Shown here in pieces: positions 36,366 through 51,505 of a stretch of DNA of 64,000 nucleotides. Origin of the DNA: Motacilla alba alba (Eukaryota > Chordata > Aves > Passeriformes > Motacillidae); NCBI RefSeq assembly GCF_015832195.1, contig NC_052027.1:6216649-6280648 (forward strand), given 5' to 3'. The notes under the pieces were generated by a model, which saw only the letters and a program-made list of their open reading frames with translations, was not told the DNA's origin and searched no databases. The translations under genes were made by a program, and so were the position numbers. Position 1 is the stretch's first letter; each line of letters starts with the position of its first letter.

Positions 36366-37953
36366 TTTACAAGTAGGGTAGCACAATTAGGGGCTTTGAA
36401 AAATATCTTGTCTCTTTTAGACAAAAAAAAAAAAAAGGAGAAAAAGAAGGGGTGCTTTTAAAGATTGTCTGTCCTTATCATCATGTGCTTGTATCTCTGT
36501 CACACCTTCTGTCATTTACTTCTGTTGTCACTGGGTACTTACACAGCACAAATTACTTGTTTTCTGAGTTGTAGACCATTATATCATGTATTAGCAAGGA
36601 GAAATGGGCATTTGGAACATACCAGTGAAAGGAGACACGTAAGAATAGCAATCACTCACTTGGCAGTCAGGAGCTTTCTAAAAAGCAGCAGGGTGTGAAC
36701 CCCTGACAAAACTCAGTGTAGTTAAGGCATTTATCCATCAGTGTTTCTTGCCACTCTGTTTAAACTGAATAAAAAGTACCTTGTTTTCCTAAAACCACAT
36801 CCATTCAGTTTCATATTTCTGTAATATTTTCTCAATGAGATCATAGAAGTGATGATAAGCCATGCTTTTTTCATCTTTTCTATTTTCAGGTCTCCCTGAA
36901 CACTGTGACATGTAGCATATTTGAAGTCAAATTGCAAAAAAAAAAAAAATAAAATTTTTTCCTGTCATATTTAATTTAGACTCCATTGTGAAACCAGGAA
37001 TTTGCTTAATATCAAGCCTGGAGCTTTGGTTAGGTGAAGGACTTGGGAAAGGGAAGCACTGGGTACAATTTTCATTCTCAGGGCACACAATCCTCAAAAT
37101 GGCTTTTGATGTGAGCTGAAGGGTGAGTTTATTTGCACAGAACTATTTCAGTCATTTCTAATTATTTGCCAGCAAGGAAAAGGCAAGGTGGAGCTGGCAA
37201 GCTTTATAGAGTTTTAAGCTGTAAAATGCAAAAGAGGAGAAAATCCATTGTGAGGAATTATGAGGAAAAAGTTGTGGAAGACACCATCCAGAGACACATG
37301 ATTTCCTAGTGCTGACAACCACAGCAGGCTGCTGGCTTTAACGCAGGCAGCTTACACTGGTGCTCTGACTCTGCTCTGGCTTATGCAGACAACTCCTGTG
37401 ACATTAATAAATTCCTGGAATAGCTGACAGAAGAACTGAACTGAAACCTGTCAGGTATCTTCTTCTTGAGCACCTGTAGTCCTCTCTCACATTTTACGCT
37501 CTTTACCAAGGGACCAAAACGTGATCCCAAATAAATGAGTTAATCATTTGGTGTATGTTTGAGTGTGTGCATTTAACACTCCCAGGTCAGTTCTTTTCAT
37601 CATTTGAGTCAACCTTCCCTGATAACTGCAATTCTTTCTACTGGATGAGCTGTAATGCTTGCTGTATTGAAAAAGATTTTCTAAAAGCAATCTGGCTGAA
37701 GCAAAAGGTGAATTCTTATTGAAACAGGCTGTTGAAGGGATGCATAAGTGTTCAAAAGCTTCTATTGCATGTATACTGTTGGGCACAGGGAGAATCCCCA
37801 ATCCAATTGTTTTCTGTCCAAAAAGGACCACAACAATTTGTTGTGCTGCTTATGAAAACCGAAATGTTTGAGAAAAAAAATTATATGTGTGTGCAGATAG
37901 AGAGAGAGAGCAAAGTCAGCTGGGTTGAGAAGTGTACAGTTTGTTCAGCTTGC

Positions 37954-37991
37954 ATTAACTTGCCCATGTTATAAAGCTGGTGAGAGACAGG
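37954..37991 (-). repeat. Possible MIR fragment
   Basis: ATTAACTTGCCCATGTTATA followed by AAGCTGGTGAGAGACAGG resembles the MIR segment 'TTAAGTAACTTGCCCAAGGTCACACAGCTAGTGAGTGGCAG' read antisense. Only about 40 bases match, so this is tentative. Confidence 0.35.
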
Positions 37992-40900
37992 TGCATTGCA
38001 GGTTGCAGTGGTGCTTTGCTTCATGTACTTCTATAAGAAGTGTTCAAGCACAGAATTATTCATGGCTGCTGGGCAGTAAAGCTGCTCAAATCCTTTCAAA
38101 ATTAAACCTGGCAGTCAAAATAGCAATGTCTTAGATCAGATCACTGAATTTCAAATAAAAATACAAGTACTTCCTTTTGCTTTGGCTTGGCTGTATTTAT
38201 GTCTAGTGTATCATAACAATAGTAAATTAAAAGTAACTGCTTTTTTGTTGGGGAAGCAATGTGACTTTCCTTAAATATGGTTTCAAATATGAAATTTCAT
38301 AAGCAAGCAGTGGCACTTGGCAACATTGTTTGATATGCAGTGCTCAGTTTTGTTCAGAGGGCTTATTTCTACTCTGTATCTTCTACTGAGGTATGCATAT
38401 AAGCAGCCCTTTTGTGTGCCTTATTTCTCAATTAAATTCTACAAAATTGCTTTGCTATTTTGCCTGGAAAGATAAAGACATGCTCCAGCAGAAGATCTTA
38501 ATTCAAATTATAAGATGTGCATTTCTGGCTTCCTTTTCAGTAATGTCTTTGTCGTTTTTCTTCATGTTAATGAGTTCCTTAGATCTACCTTTTGATGGAA
38601 AAATCTTAATGTAAAGAGAGAAATGTTGAACACTGCAGAATTGTAGCCCTGGTGTCCTGAACTTGCTTCTCCCCTTCACATTTTGACCTTGTATCAATAG
38701 GTCACTGTTGTATTTGCATTTTGACAAATTTCTACTCTATTTTCTCTCTGTACAAATGAATTGTCATAGCCATGAATGCTTTGCATAAATAGCTTATCAT
38801 TTCATTAAACTCTGCTTTATAGCTGTCGCTCTGGAGTGTCTGTGCTCTTCAGCCCTTCTGTTCACTAGGCACTAATCTGCTAGACAGTATGATTTGATCA
38901 ATTATCAGATATGTTCTGCTCCTGGTTTACCTCAGCTTGACTGCGTTCTCAGTTGTATTTTGTTTGGCTGTTAATTTCGTTCTCTTTTGTCTTTTTTTTT
39001 TTAAATTTCTTTCTTTCTTAATTTATTTTTAGATACTTTTGAGTGGCCTTATTCTTTGGTTAAATAGTGTCTGTATAGGAAATATTATGTGTGTACAGGT
39101 ATTGATCATTAATTGTGGATGCTCAGGTTTGGGTGCTCTATGTCATCCAATAAACAGAAGGTATTTGTGTTTCTGCATATGCTGTTGGGTCTTTAAATAG
39201 TTTGGAAACGTAGGAGGAGGATTTTTCTGTATGAGCTCTTGCACAGGTGATGCCTGGAGTGTTTGAAGCTTGGGTGGGATGAGCAGAAGGGTGGGGTGGA
39301 GTTTTGAAGAATTGCTGGCCTTGGAAAGAAAGGCTCAGGGCTCTGCTGCCCTGAGTGAAGCCACAGCTGGCACAGGCTGATGCAAACTCCCAGCAACCTC
39401 TGCCTTCCCAGACCCAAAAACTGGAGCTGTGGGGAGCCTCAGATCCATCCACTTCCCTCCTGTTGGGTTTGAGTGGAGTGGTGGTGGTGATTAGCACCTA
39501 ATTCACACTCTTCTGTGGTTTATTGGAGCAGTTTCCTCAAACTTTTAATACCTTTAAACCCCACTTCTTACCTTTGAAATCTCTGTAATTCTGCACAGTG
39601 GATGATCAATGTTTCCATATTCTGAGCACAGTTTAGGTGTGCATGAAGATAATCCCCTTGATTGAACTTGGAGCTGCTAAAGCAGAATTACACATTTCGG
39701 GATTTTGCAAAGTAGTTCAAACAAACAAACAAAAAGAGCTCCACAGGGTAAAACACTATAACACAGATGTTTAGATGTACCCAACCTTGGCGTTAAAATA
39801 GTCATGGCATAAAACAGCAGAGGGGGAAAAAGATCTTTGGTATCATCATTACTGTGTTTGCAGCTGGCCCTGGAGCCCAGACCTGAGACATTTGCTTCAC
39901 TTTCTCAGTGGTGCAGGATGCCACAGACACACACATGCCTTAGTGCATTTCGTTTTGCTTTAAAACTTAATTTAAAGTTAATTGTATTGATAAGCCATGC
40001 AAACTCTTTATTTCTATGTTTTCAGGTTACTTAAATTTATTTCCCTAAAATACAGATTATATATATATTTTTTTTATCAGTATATCTTGACTGTCATATC
40101 AGTTCAAATTTAGAAACCTTCTTCTTTTTAATTGATACTTTTCTTGCTTGGTTTTTGTCCTTTTTTTCCAATTTCTAACAGTGTGCATTCAACCCCTAAA
40201 ACAAAGTTCAATCCAGTCTCTCTTCTTGTCTGAAAAAAAGGGAAACCTTTGAGTTCCTCCCTTTCTTTTTCAGACCTGGAAAGGTCAGGGCTGAAACAGC
40301 AGGATGAAGCTGCAAAAGAATTAAACCATGTCTCATTGCATCCAAGTGCTGTCTTTTTCAATCCCTGCTGGTACTTTGGAAGTGGTCAGACCATGCATTT
40401 CGTTTGTTTTAATTTAAAATCAGTTCACTAAGCTCCCCTTTGATTTCTAGCTGGGAAGGCAGAAAACCCTCTGGTGTCACTGTGCTCTGCTCATCATCCA
40501 GGACTTTCTCTGGTTTTGCCATCTCCTCCCGGGGTACAATCCCTTTTCCCCCAGACCCTGAATTCTCTGGCTATCAGGATGCAAATGAGGGAAATGAGAG
40601 AAAAGGCTCCTGCTGCCTGTGCTGTCACACTGGCGTGAGAGCATGCTGTAGGTGACAAAGGTGTCATACAAAGAACTGGAAAAAACAGCAGTGTAGTCTT
40701 GCACACCATCCTAGGCAGGAAACATCTTCACACGTTTTTCCAAGTGATGTAAAAGGAAATGAGAGGACAAGGTTGAGTGTTTGAACATTGGGAAAGGTTG
40801 GTGTCTGTTTTCTTCGCGCTACTCGGAGAAACAATAGCAGCTAAATGGGATAGAATTCACTAGTCTGATGCAGCATGTTAAGCTCATGAGCAAAAGAAAG

Positions 40901-43900
40901 CTCCAAGTCCTTTCTCTTTAAATTGCAGCTAGAACACATTAATATTAATTTTTTTCTCTGCCATCATTTCATGCTTCAACCCTCCAGATGATAATTAAGA
41001 CAATAGAAGATAAAATTTTGTGCTGTATAAAATTGCATTCAAGCCTTAACAAATAAGAGATTATTTTGTCCAGTAAACAAAACATAATCATCCTGGCACC
41101 CTTGTGAAGGAGAGCCTAAAATAGAAACTCTGCTTTTTATAGGTCATGTAAAATGTCACTATCTCTCTCATTATCTGTACTGTTTGGATGAAAAAGAACT
41201 GATTAATTTAAAAGAACATTGGCTTTTTTGCTAACAAGGTTATTTTCTCATTGATTGCTAGGAAGTCTAGTTCCTTTGCAAAGGGTTGCAAATGATGAGT
41301 AAATCAATTGTCAGCCTGTGTAGATGCATCTGCCATTTCTGTGCTGGCAGGGTAATGTGTACATGGTGTTTCTACAGCAGCTGGTGCACCTTGTTTGGAA
41401 TTTCTGGGTCTGAGCAGAGGTGCAAAGGCAGGACCAGGAGAGAATCAAATCATGAAAGGGTCACACTCCTTAAATTTCTTTTAAAAGCTTAACTATCAAA
41501 AAGACTGTGACTTAAAAGGAAGACCTAACTCAAAGAAATGTCAAATTAGACCAATGAATTAATAATTAGGCAAGCAATTAAAAACAAACAAAAAACCAAC
41601 AACAAAACAACAAGGACAGAAGAGTGAAAAAACACTTGCCAAAGGTGGTGGATTTACCAGGCCAGCCTGGCCAGCCTCACTCAGAAACAGCAGCAGAATT
41701 TATTTCTGGGAATCTGGAGGTTTCCCCCTGGGGTTTATTAGAAGAGGAGTGTGAGTGGCCCAAAGCTGGGGACAGTAGTGCAGCTCCTGTCTGGAGGAGC
41801 CTTGGGATTCTGAGTCCCCTTTGTGAACTGTTTATCTGTGGCTCCTGGATGCCTTTGCTCTATTCTATTTAAAAAACAACCTGCCTTCCAAAGCTGCTCC
41901 TTTGTTCATCTGCCCTGCTTCAGACTCTGAAAGTGGGGCAGTGGGACTGTGTTCAAGCAGGAACAGTGCATTATTCTGCACTGCTCCTTTGATAAATATC
42001 TATTCCTTCTGCATGCTGCTTGTCTGACACCTTTTGTTGCCAAGCTTGAAGGTTCTGACCAAAAGTCCTTTTAAGCCAGCAGAAAAAAAGTTCTGATGAC
42101 TTTAATGACTGGAGGCAGAGCTTTCTGAAATCCCAGAGTAGCAGAAAAGCAGAAACCACAGTGACATTCACTCAGCAGAAATGCAAAGCCCTTTCTGTGC
42201 TCCCTTGCATCTTTTGCTGGATCAGTTTAGACTTTTCAACTTGTTTTTCCCCTCCAGTAGCAGAGGGAGTATAGGAGGCTTCAGTGTACCTGTGTTGCTT
42301 AAAAAGCCACTCAGCTTTGCAGAACTTCCAGAGCTTTGACTGTGCACTCCCAAAAGTGAGAGAAGCACAAAATTAATTCGAGGTTAAGCTGATGAGAGCT
42401 TTCCATTTCAGAGTTAGTGTTAAGGATCTCCATCCAAATACATTGGATTAAATGAGGATGAAGAATGTTTGTTAGCAAACCAACACGAAGGTACAAGAAG
42501 AGCTCTCCACAATTAAATAATAAAAACTTAAGGAGGAAGAATTGGTATTTAGACAATTAACTCTGATTTTTATTGTTTTCTATTGCCTCTCTTGTAGTCT
42601 TTAGCTGGATCATCAGAAGGCTTATCAAAATAATAAAAAGTGGCTGTTGGTTTTAGTGGCAATGACTGTAAAGCTGCTGCTGGAGCATGCAGATTTCCTG
42701 GCAGAATGGCAAATTGGTTGGAACCATGTGAGTTTGAAGAGCTAGAAGTTACTGGTAAAAACGGGCATAAAGCATGGTCAGGTCTACTTGTCTTGTAAAA
42801 TGGGAAAAATCCCATGGTGCCAAAGCCAGCAGCAAAGCCTGATTAAACATTTAATTTCTGCTTTTCCTGTTAATCTTTCACAAAAGGTGTTCATTGTGGA
42901 GATACAGGAAAGCCACCAAAACTGCTGCTGGAAACAGTAATGTAATGGGAATGAAACCAGTGTTTCTTGCCACTTGGAATTCTGAGAAACTGGGTTTTTT
43001 GCCCACTTCTGGTCTTGTATTTTCCAGTTGTTTTTAGTGCAAGATGCCTGCAGCTAAGTAGATGTGCTCATGTAAGGGAGGCCCCACTTGCCAAAAAAAA
43101 AGTCTGTATTTCCATTTCTACCAAACCAGAATCTGTGAAACTCCATTCTGGAGGTTCCATTTTTGTATCTTCAGAACTGGACTAGTACTGGGGTTAATTT
43201 TTTTTTTTGTTTTTGTTTGCAGTGGGAAGATCAAGCCTGGCTGTTGGTAGCCTTCATAAGCCCCCTCTTTTAGATGGGTGTGCTAATTCCTATTCCTGCA
43301 GCATGCCTTGTCTAAAGATTGTAAGAAGGGGAAAGAAAAGAAGGATGTGGGCAGAAGGGCTGGGCTGACTGAGCCTGGACCCTTAGGAGCTGTGGCTGGG
43401 GTCAGGGCAGCCTGGCAGTGTAAGGATCTGAGCAGGCACCATCAGAGCTGTGTCTGATTCCTGCAGAAATGTCACGTTCCTGAGGAATGTCTCCCTTCTG
43501 ATAAATGCCATTTTGGGATCAAAAGCATTACCAGGGAAATGTCTAACCATACACACGAGCTGAGTGTTTCTCTCTTTACTCCAATATTCTGTTTTCATCA
43601 AAAGAGATCTTTTTATTCTGCTGCAGAACTGCTCTGCTTTATATCTAAAGAAGCAAGTTGTATGTGGTTTCTTTGTAATTAAAATTCTTATCCCCAAAAA
43701 CATGTTTTCCATTAAAATTCCTGCACTAATCTTGTAACTATTGTCTCTGGAAATATACATTTTGCTATATGCTGCATATAAACATTTATTTCCTGCTCAA
43801 GAAAATGTGGGGTTTACCATCTGTAATATTCATATTTGTTTCTTGTAGGGAAAAGTTGGGGTGGCAGAAACATGATACAGGCACTCCTAAACTCATTAAG

Positions 43901-46900
43901 AGAACAAGACCTTGTGACCAGGGCAAAGATGTTTGTTACAGACCTTAGTAAGCTTTTTCATGTGCCTTTTAAATTTTTTATTGCCAAACTTGCTTTATAT
44001 GAAGGATTATATTTATGTTAGAGACCAACACTGTACAGGTTGTTTGGTTTTTCGTTTTAAATGTGGGTTTTTAATTTTAAATGTGAGTTTTTCAGTATTC
44101 TAGCTGTTGCCTTTGACCAGACTTTAACATGAAGGTTACAGAAGGGAAGATTTGCTCTCTCTGATAGAGACAGTCCCAAGAATCAGAGAATTCTGCTTCA
44201 CACAACTTCATGTGCAATAGTTAACAGCAACGTTGCCCTCATCTTCTCACTTTTATTTTGAGTTTTGCCAATAAGATGTAGTGGTACTTTATTAAAACCC
44301 ATCCCTGACTGCCATGGTTCTTGCTTGTTCCAGCCAACTCATTCATGCTGTCAGTGCTGTAAAATCTGATTTTCGAATTTCAGTTCCATTTCCTGCACAA
44401 AAGGGAGGCCCACAATGCTGTGTATTGAATTGCTTTCCCAGCAGAATAGCCGTGTTAACACTTCTCTTTTACCAGGAAGGTTTTCTCAACTTGCCCAGGC
44501 TCTTGGTCACCTGAGCAATTCAAAAGATTCAGCTCATTGCCTCATTTTGCTCTGAACTCTTTTAAATTGCTGTTGGCTCCCCCATTCTTCCAGATCCTTT
44601 ACCTGCCTATTCAACACTCTCTTCCTAAATCACATTTCCAAGTAATAGCTCAGGACATAAGAGAACTCCTTAGAATCAATTTCTCTTTAATCTTGATTTT
44701 TCAAGAAAAACATTCAATGTTGATGTAACATTTTCCAGGGATGGAGAATATCGTCCAACCCTCAGAAAACACTTCCAATGGTGCAATAAAAATAAAACAA
44801 AAATGTTTGCAGTTAAAATAATTAAGCAGAGCTAATCCAGTTGCTTAGATCTGGTTTTCCTTTTGTCTACAACATGAAACTGAAAAAAGCTGCAGTCACT
44901 TTCCCTGTAAGTCAGGTTTGTTTTTAAACCAGTGTGACCTCCTTACTCAATTTTTGTGGCTTTTTGGGCCTCTTGTAAAATGTGCTTCAACAGCTCCCAA
45001 CTGTTATACATGTTTTTCCATTTAAATGTTTTTTCCCAACAGATTTAACTCATAATTCTATTCAGCTTTGAGAGCCTGATTTTCTAAATCACACAGCATT
45101 GTTGCCTGTGTGCTTCCTTTCTGTACCGTGTGTTAGTGGTTTGGCATCTATTCTACACGTATATAAATGTGTAATTATATTTAAAGAAGAAGGAAAAAAA
45201 AAAAAAGAGGTCCATCAGAGGTTAGGCTGAGTTTTGCTCTTTGAAAATAATGTAGAAAGAGCAGGACCTTTACTTGCTAGGGTGAGACCACAGCAAATCT
45301 TCTTTCTGGTTTTATTTGTTTCATGACAAATTTTGGTTCTTGGAAATTTCTTGGGCAAATTGGAAAATTAACTTGTAGCCCTCTGGAAATGGGTATATTG
45401 CAGATGAAGAAAAAGATTTTTTGTTTCCTTTGGTCAGACACTGCTGCACCTGAGTGTGTATCATCCAACCACACTGGAGAAGGGGCAAAAGCAGCTGGAA
45501 CATGCTTTGGACAGATCTTCCTGTGGACAGATGATTTTCAGCTGCTTTCTTCCAAGGAGGCCAACATTTTGTTTGTGACAGAGATACTTGTGAGGGGAAA
45601 AAAAGAATTTGAAAAACAGCCTCAAAAATTTATTGTTCTGACAATAGCTTCATTTAGTGTGTGTTTATAGCCTGACAATCACAGGTTGTCAGCATTAGAT
45701 TTTATGTATTTAGTTCCCCTGGAAATGAGGCTGTTACTATTGATGTGTGTCCTGGAGCCTGGGAGGTCAGAGGGAAAACCTATAACACTGTGATCAAAAT
45801 TCAGAGGTGACCTGGCTGGGCTGTGGGAATTTGTCCCTCCAGCAACAAAGGAAGAACAAGAATGACTGCTCAAGAAATTTGAGGTCAAGTTTAAAAAAAA
45901 AAAGCTCCAAAAAACCCCACTATGCAAAAATTACACAGAAAAGCAAGCCAAAAAATCAAAGAATATGAAGAGCTGTTTAGAACTCCCCAATTCTGGCATA
46001 TGTGTGGCACTTTTTTCCCATTCTGGAAGAACCAAATGCTGTATTTAGGGAATGGGTTTCAGATTTTGCAAATATTTTCCTAGTGCCATTCTAGAAAATG
46101 AGTTTGTTGGCATATTGTTACGGGGGGCTTGTTCTGCTAAAGCATTGTAATGCCGTCTGTTTCTCAAGCTGATTTGGCTTTTACAGCTCAAACATTATAT
46201 CCTACTTTTAGAACATATGGCAACTCCTTTTAGGAGACGTAGAGAGATGTGCATCTCATTTCCAGAAATGGGTCTTTGCCTTGGAGTGAAAGACTGCAAA
46301 GTGCTTTTCTTGATTTTCCCCATTCTTATTATTTTAGCTAGACTTTCTTCTTCACCCCTGCCCTCCTTCTGCTGCTCCCACCAGAAAAGGCAGAGCTTGC
46401 TGGCATCTTCAGAGAGAAGGGAGAGGAGCAGTGCTCCCTTACCCAGGTGGCTTCACCCAGAGGAGTGTGGTGACAAAGGCTGTTGTGTGGCTTCCAGCCA
46501 GGCTGTGCTTTCCTGGGAAGCCTTTCCTGGGCTGCTCACGTAGCTCAGTCTGTGTTCATTGATGGAAATGCTCAGAGCAGACTCCACTGAATCCTTCAGA
46601 GGCTGCATCCCGTGGCGCTCTCTTACAGTGATTTCATTCTGCATTCATTTCTGTTCTGTAGGAGGGTTTTTCTCTTCTTACTACTTTTTTTTTTAAGTGT
46701 TTTTTTTTTTTTTAAAGCCTACGTGGCAACATCAGCGTTTCTTGCTGTTGTGGATGGCTTCATAGTCCTTGCTTCATACACTCTGCTCCTTGCTGGGGTG
46801 CAGGGTGCCCCAGCACAGCAGTGCCTTTGTGGGCAAGGCACAATGCCTTGCTCAGAGCAGCCTCTGCATCCACCTCTGGGTCTGCCTTGCTGTAAAGCTT

Positions 46901-49900
46901 TGCAGAGCTGAGGCTTTGCCCTGGGCACTTGGTTTAAGGTCACTGCCAAGCAGAGGCATTTATGGATGTAGCTTTAATGTTACAGCTTGGTTGTCAGCCA
47001 GTTAACTCGGGGTCAACACTGATCTGGCCGCAGAACTGGATAAAGCATTTAGCATGGTACCAATCCAAGCTTCACTGGAAACAAGACCAGAGGATGTTGC
47101 ATTACTTTGTTCTTTGTCCACACACCTCCTGAGCTTTGTGGTGAAAACGCTACAAAGTTTGTGTGTGTGGCTGTTAATCAGTTCTATAGTTTTACCTTGG
47201 AGAGTTTTCATTTCAATAGGAAAATATTCTGCATTTGTCCTCCCAGCAGGTCCCTTCTCTCACCTTAGCCCACCTTGCTTCTCTACTGTCATTCCCAGAG
47301 ACCACCTGACAGTCTCAATTTCCTTGTCTGTGGCTTCTTAAAAGTGAACAAGGAAAACAAAAAGCTGAGGCAAGAGCAGGGAGCTTGTGGCATTTCTTGA
47401 AAATGGCATGGGGGAAGAAAAGATGTCTCCTGTGAGTCAATGACAGAGTAGGAGTGGTTAATCTCCAGCTTTTAGTTAGCTGGGTTTGTGATTAACTGTG
47501 GCTACAAAGCACTGGGGCAGGCTCCACGCTGCCAGCACCCATCGGGATGAGGCAAACCGTGTTTCATGTTTTGTGCCTGGCCAGTTCAAATGTGTTTGGA
47601 GGCATCCAAGGCAAACAGTCATCGATACTGCTGACCTTGCTTTTCCCTCTTCTATTCATCACATGCTCTTGTTGCTTGAGCAGCATGTTCTATTGTATTT
47701 TTGCCTCAGGTGTATCAGATTTTCTGTTCCTTAGGCTTACCTGGGGCAGGTATGGTTGCCACTTTCTCTGGAGAAATGTCATCATTTATCTACCATTATT
47801 TATCATATCTATCAATAGATATTATAATCATATTTATCATGCTATAGGCTATATATGGACACAAATGATATCACATGATTTAAGAAGAAGAGCAGAACTT
47901 AAACCTCACTATTTTGAGGAAGAAAATAATAAAACAGATCCTTCTTGAGGTAGAAAGATCTGATTTGTCTCTCCATGGCAGAGCAGGCTCCTCTTCCTGG
48001 GATGCAGTGCTGGCTGTGTGGCCTCCCTGTCCCCCAGGTCAGGATTGTTCTGGGCTGCAAAGATGTCAGAGGGTGAAGGAATTTTCTTCTCTAGGAGCCT
48101 CAAGAAATTCAGGGCTGAAACTCTGAGGGCACCAGAAGCTTGAAGGGGCCAAAAAGGGAGAGAGGCTGGGCTTGCTGCTGCATTTGCAATCATTGCTGAT
48201 CTGAACTCAGTTGAGAGCAACAGAAGTGTGTTTGTCACAAATGTTCAAAATTTTCAGGCCTGGTGTATAAATAATGATTTTTTTTTTTTTCTTTTCAACT
48301 TCAGTGCCTGAGCTCTGTGGGTTTTTCTGGCCCTTTTCAGCTGAAAGGCTATTTGTTTAAATTTAGTGTAGAAATATGAATCACTATTAATGCGCAGAAA
48401 ATAAGGCGGAGCACCCTGTGAATACAGTAGATGAGGTGACGTGCTCTTAGAAGAGTTTTACCAGGGATTTATGATCTGTTAAGTGCATTTCTGCAGCAGC
48501 AAATGCTGAATTACCACCTCAGTGCTGGTTCACTCACCCATGCAGATTGAGAGTGATACCAAAGGTACCATGCCAAGAAGGCTCTTGCCTGCTCCTGATT
48601 CTGGACACGACCTGAAAGTTTTGAGTGGGAATACATCTCCTTCAGATTCACAGCTTACACCTAAAATAACATTTTCAGAAGTTCTCTCAGTAATAAAGTA
48701 ACAAGTGTTATTCATTCTCCAGACAGGAATTACTGGCGGCACTGAGGTGCTCACTGCTGATTCAGCAGCCAGGCTGCTCCATCAAAGTGGGGTTTTATTG
48801 CTGGGCAGGTAGCTCATCCTGTAACCTTGTGCAATTCTTTATGCCATAACCCTCCAGCTTATCATCATTTCCTTCCACTGGAGGTCTTTTGCAGTGGATG
48901 AAGCTTTGTTGTTCGGAGAAGGTTCTAAAGCATAAAAATTAGGAAGTATTTTATGTTTTACTTCAGGAGGTAGGCAAAGGGTGAGCAGTCCTTTTGCTTT
49001 TGGTGTGGTGTGGGCTTGCTAGAATAATGGCAGCATCTGGGCTCTGATCTGAGCAGTTCATCTGACTGCAGTCTGGTTTTGGAGGCTGGTACAAATTAAA
49101 ATAATATATTGGTTGGTCCTGGGTGTAGCATTTCCAGCAAAGATCCAGTCTGCACCCTCAGAGCAGTAGTTTTTGTCACCAGAGACTGCCCACATTGGAA
49201 TGGGAGCAATCACTGACAATAACAGATGAGGTTATTGAAGCATTTATGGGGAACATTGAAACATCTGGACTTTATGGTACTAGAATTGGTACCCAGCAAT
49301 AAAAGTTCATTGGTGGTTTTTGTTTGTTTTTAAGAGGAAAAGAAGATGAGAAAATGGAATTGGGATGGAATTAGGTGTTTGCTGAGCCATGTTAATTGTT
49401 AATCTGAACTCCCATGGCAATGTTTAAATATCTTTTTAGAACACTGAACCATAAAAGGTTTTTAAGTTTATTTGTATTAGGAAAATGTAGTAGCAATTAA
49501 TTTACCAACATGTTACGTGTTTACAAGGTGCCTTCATTTCATGGGTGGCTGGAAGACAGAACATGCTTAGATTGTATTGAGTTTGAGAAGCCACATGAAT
49601 TCTTAAGGCTTTTAAATGGGTTTTCTCTTCATGATCTTATTTGGACTCTGGCCAGTTGTGATGAATGTCTTCTTGTGTCTTTGACCTCGCAAGAGACATG
49701 AAATAACAAATGTAGGTACTGCACTTTATTTACTTATTTACTTAGTAGTTAAAACAAGAAAGCAAACAAAACCATGATGTATTTCACCTCTTCTCCCCAG
49801 CACCCCCTTGACAAATGGCTTTTGGAACAGTGCTAAACTGTGACCTTAAAGCCACAGGCGTAATGAAACTGTGATCTGGCAGATGTGACAGACTCATCTT

Positions 49901-51354
49901 ACATAAATCACTCTCTTTTGTCACTGCTGGCATATGGCCAATGAATCTTCTAATTATTGAATGGCTTTTATAGCCCCATTATTTATAATCACTTTTGGAC
50001 AGCAGCTGGAAGACAAGGATGGGACAGGATGAAACAATATAGCACAAACTATTCTCATTTCCTTAACAACTGCTGGGATTAGGAATACTTGATGATGATG
50101 TGGCTAGCAGTGCAGTCTTGTTAAATGATAAAAATCTACTCAGCCTTCTAAGATGGGCTGCTGCCTCCTGGACCTTACCATGAATATTATTCTATTAATT
50201 TGCCCAGAAATAGAATAATAATCTCTCCAAGCATTAACAGAATATATGTGTGAGTATCAGGGCCACCTTTGCAGCAGGACTTGAGGAAAATTGATGGCAA
50301 GTATTAGCAGGAGACAGTGGTGATGCCCTGGCATTGCTGTTGGAAAAGTTTTAAGAACTGTCTTCTGTTTCCCAGGAGCCCTGTCTGCACCCTGCTTTAT
50401 AGTAAGGATGTAACAACAGATTGAAAAGTTATCTTGAGTTACATTATTAATATTTCAACATTTCTTTTAAAATTAGGCTGCTGTTTTCAAGGGATTAATA
50501 GATTTATAACCAGCTTAGTTAACACACTTCCTAGCTAAGGGGAGCTATTTTGGCTCTAATTACAGATGAGTTTGTGTTGAATACCTTCTGCTGGGCAGAG
50601 CAGGAGCACAAGTGAAGTCCCCCAGCCTGTAGTGCCAATCATCTGACACGGCAAGTCCACTTGCTGCTCTAGAAGACATGAGCTGCAAGTTCTCTGCTCA
50701 TGCCTCTAAATGAGCAGGGTTTGGATTTTTTTTGTTTGGCTTGGTTTCTGTAGGGTTTTGTCCCCCCCCCCTTATCTGCAGTTTTATGTTTTGTAGCACA
50801 GAAATGAAACCCTGCTAACCATGATAATTTATTAGTTAAATGCCTTCAGGTAGAGATCTTCAGATGACAGGCAGTACGTTACAGTCAGGGTTTATACTGC
50901 AAATCCAACATGTGCAATCTCTGTGCCTTTAAAGAATTGAATCCTTCCCTCTCAATGTAGACATCAGGTTGGTGAGAGAGAGTCTTAATCCAGATGACTC
51001 TATTGCACTTTTATCCCTTTAGTGAGGCCTTTAACCTTTCATTGCTTCATGGCTGTTGTTTTGAAATGCTCTTTGTCTGACCACAGAGGATCCCTCTGCT
51101 AAAGACACCTTTAAACAGAGATCCTGACAGGAGAAGGGGGATTCTGCTGCAGTTCAGGAGTGGAAAATAGATTTTTCCAGTTCAGACACTATCAGTCACT
51201 GTGAGAATAGCAATTGGTTGCCTTTCTAAAGAAGAGTAAAGCAAAAAAATATATACTGGTGTAATCTGCTTAGAGGAGTGTAATATAGGTCAGGGACCAG
51301 TGTGTCCCAGGCCTGACCCTGACCCATCTTTGCACGAGCATCTATAGGCTCTGT

Positions 51355-51505
51355 CAGAGTGTGGCTGTTGATCAGGATTATCTGGGACCATCTCGAGCAG
51401 AAATGGGATCAAACAGCTGCAGTAATTAATAGAAACATAAACTATCGAATGACAGTTTCCAAACGCATAGAGCACGAGTTTAAAATACATCTTCAGCACA
51501 CCCAT
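51355..51505. promoter_or_regulatory. Candidate conserved noncoding element
   Basis: The stretch from about TCTGGGACCATCTCGAG to TACATCTTCAG is unusually complex: there are no homopolymers longer than four, and it keeps four CpGs (CTCGAG, TATCGAATG, AAACGC, CACGAG) and a TAATTAAT homeodomain-type word. An open frame of 129 codons starts within it on the + strand, but continues into ordinary sequence and shows no domain. Conservation is untested. Confidence 0.22.
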
